Under the pieces are notes generated by a model. It did no database searches, was not told the DNA's origin, and saw only the letters and a program-made list of their open reading frames with translations. A DNA stretch of 56,386 bases from Microcoleus sp. CAWBG506. Its GTDB lineage: Bacteria > Cyanobacteriota > Cyanobacteriia > Cyanobacteriales > Microcoleaceae. Each line of letters starts with the position of its first letter. Position 1 is the first letter of the stretch. The stretch covers positions 1-56,386 of the forward strand of contig JAHREW010000042.1 of NCBI GenBank assembly GCA_020883125.1, in the 5' to 3' direction. Shown here one piece after another: positions 51,420 through 56,386 of this stretch. The position numbers were made by a program, and so were the translations under genes.

Positions 51420-51920
51420 CTAAATCTTAGCCGTTCCAGCAGCGCAGAGTAAGTTTCCATTGGTATTTATAGGATTAGCGGGTTTTTTGGTGCTAGCAGC
51501 AGCACTTTGACACAGGATTGTTTGGGTAGTAGTTCCGACCAAAAACACTCCTCCCACAAAACTTTTCAGATTTGGTTGTTGGGAAACTCCATAATTAAAT
51601 ACAGCTTTGTTTCCCGTACTAATGGAGTATTTGTAATTGGGACTTTCAGGTTTTATCCCCAAGCCTAAATTGGCAATGGAACTTGTAAATCCGCTATTTT
51701 GTGCATAGTAATCTTGCTGGGCTTTATTCATCGTTTGCACATATTGTTTGGCTTGTGATTCCGAGGCTTTAATCGTTTTTGAAACTTGAGCTGTTGCGGA
51801 TGTAGTACAAAAAAATGGCAGACTCAGAGTTGTTAAAATAACTAACCCGTGCCAGTTTTGGTAGCTATAAATCCGGCTTATTTTCAGATCAAACATTTGA
51901 ATTAAGCGGTTGACTAACAT
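51420..51920 (-). CDS. Pilin-like domain protein, single copy
   Basis: A 166-aa protein. After an N-terminal hydrophobic segment (about 24-44) it has a type IV pilin-like G/H domain: A-K-Q-Y-V-Q-T-M-N-K-A-Q-Q-D-Y-Y, L-G-L-G-I-K, N-Y-K-Y-S-I, K-S-F-V-G-G-V-F, T-I-L-C. Cys near 136 and 159 are expected to form the pilin disulfide. The prepilin G-F-T-L-I-E-L cleavage motif is absent, so it is probably exported by Sec and not assembled as a classical pilin. It lies 4 bp after a remnant of the mtnA 3' end and is paralogous to 52040-52939. Confidence 0.88.
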   Translation of the reverse strand: MLVNRLIQMFDLKISRIYSYQNWHGLVILTTLSLPFFCTTSATAQVSKTIKASESQAKQYVQTMNKAQQDYYAQNSGFTSSIANLGLGIKPESPNYKYSISTGNKAVFNYGVSQQPNLKSFVGGVFLVGTTTQTILCQSAAASTKKPANPINTNGNLLCAAGTAKI

Positions 51921-51924
51921 ACAA

Positions 51925-51996
51925 TTAAACCAATTGTTTTGCCTGAAACTGTTTCAAATCCCCAGGAGTAACCGTGTCATGTTCTGTAATAATATC
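51925..51996 (-). pseudogene. Duplicated remnant of the mtnA 3' end
   Basis: In frame it reads I-I-T-E-H-D-T-V-T-P-G-D-L-K-Q-F-Q-A-K-Q-L-V-stop. The true mtnA end is [26 protein letters not shown]. The stop-to-ATG distance to the following pilin-like gene is 4 bp in both places. So a block with the end of mtnA and the pilin-like gene was duplicated in tandem. Confidence 0.85.
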
Positions 51997-52039
51997 AACT
52001 CCGTCTACACTCCTAATATACTAAAAAAATTAACATGAG

Positions 52040-52939
52040 TTATCGAGTAACTGGTGTCATATTCGCACCGCAGGATAAGGTACCATTCTTATTTGTAGGA
52101 TTAGCTGGTTGTATCATCCTAGCAGTATTAGTTTGACACAGAATTGTTGCTGTTGTCATTCCTGCTATAGTATCCTCTATCAAGAAAACTCCTCCCACAA
52201 AACTTTTGAGCTTACCTTCCTTCGATACTCCGTAGTTAAATACAGCTTTGTTTTCCACACTAATTGAGTATTTGTAATTCGCAGTTTCCGATCTAATACC
52301 AAGACCTAGATTCGGAACGGAATTCGTGAATTCACCATTCTCAGCATAGTAAGCTTGCTGAGCTTTATTCATTGAGCCAACATATAGTTTGCCTTCTGTT
52401 TCATCTGCTTCAGAGGCTTTAACCGTTGGTGACAAGTGAGAAACTTCTACCGTATTAGCACCGCAGGCTAAAGTACCATTATTATTAGTAGGATTTGCTG
52501 GCTTGGTCGTGCTAGCAGCATTAGCTTGACACAGGATTTTTTGGCTAGTATTTTCTATTAAAAAAACGCCTCCCACAAAACTTTTGAAATTAGCGTTCTG
52601 CGAAACTCCATAATTAAATACAGCTTGATTTTCTGTACTACTTGAGTATTTGTAATTCGCAGTTTCAGGTTTTATGCCAAGACCTAGATTGTCAAGAGAA
52701 TCTGTAAATTCGGCTCTTTCAGCATAGTAAGCTTGCTGAGTTCTATTCATCCAGCTAACATATTGTCTGGCTGCTAATTCCTCTGCTTTAACCGTTTGTG
52801 ACAATTTAGCTTGAGCAACTTTACTGAAAATAACTGGCAGAATTAGAATTATTAAAACAAGTCCAATTTGCCAACCTGGGAAATTATCAATTCTGAAGTT
52901 TGTCAGAGATAACTGTTGAATTAAGCGGTTTTGTAACAT
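52040..52939 (-). CDS. Double pilin-like domain protein
   Basis: A 299-aa protein. One N-terminal hydrophobic segment (about 25-43) precedes two consecutive pilin-like G/H domains (about 45-165 and 170-295) joined by a short linker. Both have A/G-x-x-Y-V...M-N-x-x-Q-Q-A-Y-Y-A-E, N-L-G-L-G-I, A-N-Y-K-Y-S, V-F-N-Y-G-V-S, K-S-F-V-G-G-V-F-L-I, I-L-C-Q and a final C-G-A-N. There is no prepilin peptidase motif. The start ATG is 4 bp after the mtnA stop, implying co-transcription and translational coupling with mtnA. Confidence 0.88.
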   Translation of the reverse strand: MLQNRLIQQLSLTNFRIDNFPGWQIGLVLIILILPVIFSKVAQAKLSQTVKAEELAARQYVSWMNRTQQAYYAERAEFTDSLDNLGLGIKPETANYKYSSSTENQAVFNYGVSQNANFKSFVGGVFLIENTSQKILCQANAASTTKPANPTNNNGTLACGANTVEVSHLSPTVKASEADETEGKLYVGSMNKAQQAYYAENGEFTNSVPNLGLGIRSETANYKYSISVENKAVFNYGVSKEGKLKSFVGGVFLIEDTIAGMTTATILCQTNTARMIQPANPTNKNGTLSCGANMTPVTR

Positions 52940-52943
52940 ACTA

Positions 52944-54005
52944 TTAAACTAATTGTTTGGACTTAAACTGTTTCAATTGTGCAGGAGCAACAGTGCCATA
53001 TTCTGTTATAATTCCTGAGATTAATTCGGCAGGAGTCACATCAAAAGCGGGATTATAAAATTCGACTCCCACAGGACAAATCCGCGTAGTTCCCACTTGA
53101 TACATTTCAATTGGATCTCGTTCTTCAATCGGAATCTTGCTCCCGTCAGGAAGTTCAAAATCAATAGTCGAAAGAGGCGCGGCGACAAAGAAAGGAACGT
53201 TGTGAGCTTTGGCGATAATTGCTAAACTGTAAGTGCCAATCTTATTAGCAGCATCGCCGTTAGCGGCAATCCGATCTGCGCCGACAACTACCGCGTGAAT
53301 CATGCCTTGTTTCATGCAGTGGGCGGCCATATTGTCGGCAATTAATGTGACGGGAATTCCTTCTTGTACACATTCCCAAGTTGTCAGTTTCGCACCTTGG
53401 AGACGGGGACGAGTTTCGTCGGCAAAAACTCTGCCGAGTCTGCCTTCTCGCCAAGCTGAACGAATGACACCTAAAGCTGTACCGTAGCCCGCTGTTGCTA
53501 AACCACCGGCGTTGCAGTGAGTTAGTAATGTTAATTTTTCGGGTGTAGCTGGGAGAACTTCTAAACCTTTGTCGCCGATATCTTTACAGGTTTGCAAGTC
53601 TTCTGCTTGAATGGTTTTTGCCATTTCTAGCAAAGTTTTTTGGATGTGTTCTACGGAACCGATCGCGCGATCGGCACTTTTGAGCATTCGCGATATTGCC
53701 CAAAATAAATTCACCGCAGTGGGACGGGTCGATCGCAGTAAATCGCCCACTTTTTCGAGTTGAGTTAAAAATTCGGTGCGATCGCCCGTTTCGATTTCCC
53801 TCGCACCCAAATACATTCCGTAAGCTGCTGCTACCCCGATCGCCGGAGCACCGCGAACTATCATGGTTTTAATCGCCTCGGCCATGTCGTCGCAGCGGCT
53901 AATTTCGACTGTGCTGTATTCCTGTGGGAGTCGGTTTTGGTCAATTAGTAGAACTCGGTCTTCGAGCCAGGTGACGGGGGAAACGGGGGTGTTGTGAGTA
54001 GTCAT
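52944..54005 (-). CDS. mtnA: S-methyl-5-thioribose-1-phosphate isomerase
   Basis: A 353-aa enzyme of the methionine salvage pathway that converts methylthioribose-1-phosphate to methylthioribulose-1-phosphate. It has [13 protein letters not shown] near residue 52, R-P-T-A-V-N-L near 95, the catalytic Cys in [11 protein letters not shown] and catalytic Asp in [15 protein letters not shown] follows. Length is normal. The 3' end has been duplicated with the next gene. Confidence 0.97.
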   Translation of the reverse strand: MTTHNTPVSPVTWLEDRVLLIDQNRLPQEYSTVEISRCDDMAEAIKTMIVRGAPAIGVAAAYGMYLGAREIETGDRTEFLTQLEKVGDLLRSTRPTAVNLFWAISRMLKSADRAIGSVEHIQKTLLEMAKTIQAEDLQTCKDIGDKGLEVLPATPEKLTLLTHCNAGGLATAGYGTALGVIRSAWREGRLGRVFADETRPRLQGAKLTTWECVQEGIPVTLIADNMAAHCMKQGMIHAVVVGADRIAANGDAANKIGTYSLAIIAKAHNVPFFVAAPLSTIDFELPDGSKIPIEERDPIEMYQVGTTRICPVGVEFYNPAFDVTPAELISGIITEYGTVAPAQLKQFKSKQLV

Positions 54006-54034
54006 GGATTTGATTTATGTGGTTAGGAATAATT

Positions 54035-54063
54035 GAACCGCAGAGGGCGCAGAGGGCGCAGAG
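54035..54063. repeat. Dispersed repeat (AACCGCAGAGGGCGCAGAGG type)
   Basis: Fourth copy in the window of the family at 28551, 37702 and 43733. It lies in the gap between mtnA and the coiled-coil gene. Confidence 0.75.
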
Positions 54064-54100
54064 TCAGAAAACAGAAGAGAGTTTTGAAATTGACTATAAA

Positions 54101-54688
54101 CTATCGATTTATATTGCGTTTCATGCGATCGAGTTCTTCGTCTGCTTCCCAGCGTTGAAATTTTTCTTCTAAAGGGTCGGCGGCACTAAAACTGCTATAA
54201 TTGGAACTCTGATTCCAACCCTTTGTATCCCAACTCTGCTCGGTTTTGGTAGCCGTTTTCGCAGCATTGCTAGTGGCTGCTGCGGCTGCTTTTGCTCGCA
54301 CTTCTTTTCGCCGTAGCTGAATTTGGCGATAAAGTTCTTTGGCTTTTTCAATCCGTTCTTTACAGCCTTGCATTTGACCCCAGCGCTGATTTCCCTGACG
54401 TAGTAAAGTTGCTTGTCTTTCTTGGGCTGCTTGGGCGAGGTCGAGCCTTTGAGATGCTTTGGCTTTATTGATGCGATCGTTCCAGCGTTGAATTTCTTCG
54501 GCTGTGGACAGAATTTCTGCTTGCAGTGTTTTCTCTTGTTTTTGGATTTCGAGAATTAGTCGCAGGGTGTCTTCTTCTTGTTCTTTGAGTTGTTCTTCTA
54601 TTGCTTGCAATTCTAAATGTGGATTGCTGCGTAAGAATTCTTCTAATTTTGTTTCTAAAAATCTACTAACATCGTCAAATAGGCCCAT
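54101..54688 (-). CDS. Coiled-coil protein, TIGR04376-like
   Basis: A 195-aa soluble protein. It begins M-G-L-F-D-D-V-S-R-F-L-E-T-K and continues as a long coiled coil (about 25-130). An Ala-rich linker (R-A-K-A-A-A-A-A) and a Trp/Asp-containing tail (W-D-T-K-G-W-N, E-E-K-F-Q-R-W-E-A-D-E-E-L) follow. I match it from memory to the cyanobacterial TIGR04376 family, with moderate certainty. The general plan resembles PspA/IM30-type coils but no clear relation can be shown. Transcribed alone, with a heptanucleotide repeat array upstream. Confidence 0.8.
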   Translation of the reverse strand: MGLFDDVSRFLETKLEEFLRSNPHLELQAIEEQLKEQEEDTLRLILEIQKQEKTLQAEILSTAEEIQRWNDRINKAKASQRLDLAQAAQERQATLLRQGNQRWGQMQGCKERIEKAKELYRQIQLRRKEVRAKAAAAATSNAAKTATKTEQSWDTKGWNQSSNYSSFSAADPLEEKFQRWEADEELDRMKRNINR

Positions 54689-54704
54689 TTTTTTATACTT
54701 CCTC

Positions 54705-54790
54705 AGTCATTAGTCATTAGTCATTAGTCATTAGTCATTAGTCATTGGTCATTAGTCATTAGTCATTGGTCATTGGTCATTAGTCATTAT
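54705..54790. repeat. Heptanucleotide short tandem repeat (GTCATTA/GTCATTG)n
   Basis: About twelve copies of the 7-mer, with A/G variants at the seventh position, just upstream of the coiled-coil gene. It is the reverse complement of the TAATGAC array at 45188. Confidence 0.9.
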
Positions 54791-54824
54791 AACTGTTTTC
54801 AACCTTTGTGAGATACAGGCTCAT

Positions 54825-54900
54825 AATTGCCAATTACCAATTACCAATTACCAATTACCAATTACCCAACTAATGACTAATGACTGCTGACTAATGACTT
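54825..54900. repeat. Heptanucleotide repeats (CAATTAC)n then (TAATGAC)n
   Basis: About five copies of CAATTAC followed by about four of TAATGAC, reaching the stop codon of the PilP-like gene. Two different STRR units are joined here. Confidence 0.88.
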
Positions 54901-54901
54901 C

Positions 54902-56194
54902 TTAAAACTTCTGACCGACAAAAACCGATCGCACATCTCCTCCTTTGCGGATCACTGCTTCTTGATTTTTAATTTCTGCCAAAGTCCAACCACTAGCGCC
55001 TATGCTTTCGCCGACATAAATTCTGCGAGCTACACCGTCTACTTCAAATAAAGCAGCCGAGCGATCGCCCAATTCCAAAATCCCTACCAGGGTGTGAGCC
55101 GCTGTGGGCGTGGTGCTGACACTTGGTGTCGCTGGTTGTGACTGCGGTGCTGCCGGCTGGACTGCTGCTGCTGATGGGGCTGCTGCGGGAGGGGCTGCTG
55201 CGGGAGGGGCTGCTGCGGGGGGGGCTGCTGCGGGAGGGGCTGCTGCGGGGGGGGCTGCTGGTTCTTCGCGAGCCGAAATTTTCGGTTCGGGAGATGTGGA
55301 GGGGGAAGGGGAACTGGCGACGGGGCTAGTGCTGGGACTGGTGCTACCGGCAACAGCGATCGCTCTCCCAGATGATGGAGGGTTAGCTGAAGGAGAAACT
55401 GCGACGGTTGGAGCCGGAAGTGGGTTGGTCACTATTGTGTTTGCCGGTGGGATAATCACTACTTGGGGCGTGGGTGATCCTGGTTGTTGGGCGGCGGCTT
55501 GCTCGATCGCCTCAGCGACGCGGTTAACTGCTGTGGAAAGACCGGCCGTAGCTGGTGGCGCGCCGGAAATTGAAATGTTCGGCAGTGTCCCTGGGGGGGC
55601 GACTCCGGGTACTCCTGGAAGTTGGATGTTTGCCTGGGGTGATTTTTTTTGTTCGATCGCTAGAAGCGATCGCTGCACGTATTCGGAAAACTCTGTGTCT
55701 GGCGCTGTTTTTGTGGTAGCTGTCGGCGTGGTACTTGTGGTTGCCGCCGCTGGTAAACGCACCAGTCCCGATCGACTTGCCAACCACAGCCCCAAAACTA
55801 ACATCAGGGAACCAAAGGCTGCTCCCAGGAGCATTTTATCAAAAGATTGTTTGGACTGATGTTTTTTGGTTGTTTCTAGGGCGACTCGGCGGGCGATCGC
55901 TGCGACATCTTTTTCTGAGCGCTGGTAGCCCATGGCTGGCGGTGGCGACAGCACTATTTGAGGTACCGATATGGACTTGAGGGTAATAATTTCTGGCTGT
56001 ACTGGCTCTGTGGGGAGTCCGCCACTTGCATCAAATGCTCGATCGACCCCTTCAAACAGTTCATCCATCAACCTATCGGCGTAGGATTCTACCGCCACTG
56101 TTTCGGCGGTGACTGTTTCCACTGTCGCCACTACGGCGATCAGGTCTTGGGCTGATTCCACACCCATCTGTTTTGCGGTGACATTTTGAGACAT
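54902..56194 (-). CDS. Inner-membrane protein with Pro/Ala repeats and PilP/GspC-like C-terminus
   Basis: A 430-aa protein. The cytosolic N-terminus (1-120) is followed by one membrane segment (about 122-143, L-L-G-A-A-F-G-S-L-M-L-V-L-G-L-W-L). A long periplasmic Pro/Ser/Thr/Ala-rich linker follows, with a run of P-P-A-A-A units at about 300-345. The C-terminal 65 residues (L-V-G-I-L-E-L-G-D-R-S-A-A-L-F-E, R-I-Y-V-G-E-S-I, S-V-F-V-G-Q-K-F) form a small beta domain like the HR domain of type II secretion GspC or type IV pilus PilP. It could connect the inner membrane to an outer-membrane secretin, but no other pilus or secretion genes are adjacent. Confidence 0.82.
   Translation of the reverse strand: MSQNVTAKQMGVESAQDLIAVVATVETVTAETVAVESYADRLMDELFEGVDRAFDASGGLPTEPVQPEIITLKSISVPQIVLSPPPAMGYQRSEKDVAAIARRVALETTKKHQSKQSFDKMLLGAAFGSLMLVLGLWLASRSGLVRLPAAATTSTTPTATTKTAPDTEFSEYVQRSLLAIEQKKSPQANIQLPGVPGVAPPGTLPNISISGAPPATAGLSTAVNRVAEAIEQAAAQQPGSPTPQVVIIPPANTIVTNPLPAPTVAVSPSANPPSSGRAIAVAGSTSPSTSPVASSPSPSTSPEPKISAREEPAAPPAAAPPAAAPPAAAPPAAAPPAAAPSAAAVQPAAPQSQPATPSVSTTPTAAHTLVGILELGDRSAALFEVDGVARRIYVGESIGASGWTLAEIKNQEAVIRKGGDVRSVFVGQKF
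55165..55260. repeat. 15-bp tandem repeat encoding P-P-A-A-A
   Basis: Six or so copies of GCTGCTGCGGGAGGG/GCTGCTGCGGGGGGG inside the PilP-like gene. The 15-bp unit keeps frame, so copy-number change only alters linker length. Confidence 0.85.
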
Positions 56195-56269
56195 AGTTTT
56201 TTTTCTAATTCGCGAGCTGTCGAAAACCCTGAGACTTTTAGCTTCTGACTTCTATAGGATGATTGTGAA

Positions 56270-56386
56270 CTACCCACCTGCCCGCGCGAGTACGCTATGA
56301 CGGGGGCTTCCAACTTCAACCGGAATAGCATCTAGCAAGACCGAAGTCTTACCAGGTTGACTTACATTCCGTCCATTGGCAGCAGC
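56270..56386 (-). CDS. C-terminal end of a gene cut by the window edge, possibly TnpB-like
   Basis: The minus frame is open from the edge to TAG at 56270. It reads A-A-A-N-G-R-N-V-S-Q-P-G-K-T-S-V, then D-A-I-P-V-E-V-G-S-P-R-H-S. This resembles the variable tail of IS605/IS1341-type TnpB proteins as I remember them. CGCGAGTACGC and ACGGGGGC words nearby would fit an element right end. The assignment is weak. Confidence 0.4.
   Translation of the reverse strand, partial: AAANGRNVSQPGKTSVLLDAIPVEVGSPRHSVLARAGG

Noticed and set aside
55104..55859. Long plus-strand open frame of 251 codons
   Set aside because: It is Gly/Ala-rich low-complexity sequence antisense to the Pro/Ala repeat of the PilP-like gene and has no ribosome site.

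Overview
The window comes from a filamentous cyanobacterium, most likely an Oscillatoria/Microcoleus-type member of the Oscillatoriales. The signs are frequent HIP1-type GCGATCGC octamers, heptanucleotide short tandem repeats (TAATGAC/GTCATTA and CAATTAC types), palindromic dispersed repeats and a typical cyanobacterial gene set (rpsD, pyrG, alaS, cbiD-guaA, sufE, mtnA, PAS/GAF sensor kinases, DUF433/DUF5615 modules). It is chromosomal: housekeeping genes alternate with accessory islands. I see no rRNA, tRNA or CRISPR array.

Region by region. 1-3.2 kb: the 3' part of a CHAT (caspase-like) protease gene, a small partner and a 472-aa protein with a C-terminal membrane hairpin, separated by MITE-like palindromes. 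3.2-6.6 kb: ROK sugar kinase, a small duplicated-domain protein and pyrG. 6.7-8.6 kb: a MITE-like repeat and an IS605-type element with intact tnpA and frame-broken tnpB, whose right end abuts a VIT/vWA protein gene (to 11.2 kb). 11.4-13.3 kb: pentapeptide-repeat protein, DUF2231 membrane protein and a small acidic protein. 13.6-23.6 kb: a long minus-strand signalling cluster of coiled-coil protein, trans-envelope OmpA-like protein, Rab-like small GTPase, PAS histidine kinase and PAS/GAF adenylate cyclase; a kinase fragment and a REC-kinase hybrid lie beyond. 24.8-30.4 kb: alaS, a metal-dependent hydrolase homologue, an alpha/beta hydrolase with its nucleophile replaced, sufE and a secreted protein.

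30.4-35.2 kb is accessory locus A. Five tightly packed minus-strand genes (two small membrane proteins, a 201-aa protein, a soluble relative of one of them and a CDC48-type AAA+ ATPase) lie divergent to a STAND NTPase with a vMAP-like N-terminal domain. 35.3-38.8 kb: response regulator, frame-broken class III cyclase-like gene, spermidine-synthase-like protein, rhodanese and a cysteine-rich secreted protein. 39-43.7 kb: rpsD, a STAS protein, cbiD and guaA. 44-48 kb: repeat-rich disordered protein, CDF transporter and two DUF433/DUF5615 toxin-antitoxin modules, one with a truncated toxin.

48-51 kb is accessory locus B. A vMAP-like protein is divergent to an operon encoding a GIY-YIG nuclease with a long Ser/Asp tail plus two membrane proteins; the divergent region holds 10-bp-phased repeats and an upstream mini-ORF. 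51-56.4 kb: a decayed antitoxin gene, two pilin-like genes formed by a tandem duplication that also copied the end of mtnA, mtnA itself, a coiled-coil protein, a PilP/GspC-like membrane protein and, at the edge, a possible transposase end.

The best candidates for something undescribed are locus A, locus B and the GTPase/OmpA/coiled-coil cassette. The cassette shares a 71-bp upstream block (66/71 identical) with rpsD.
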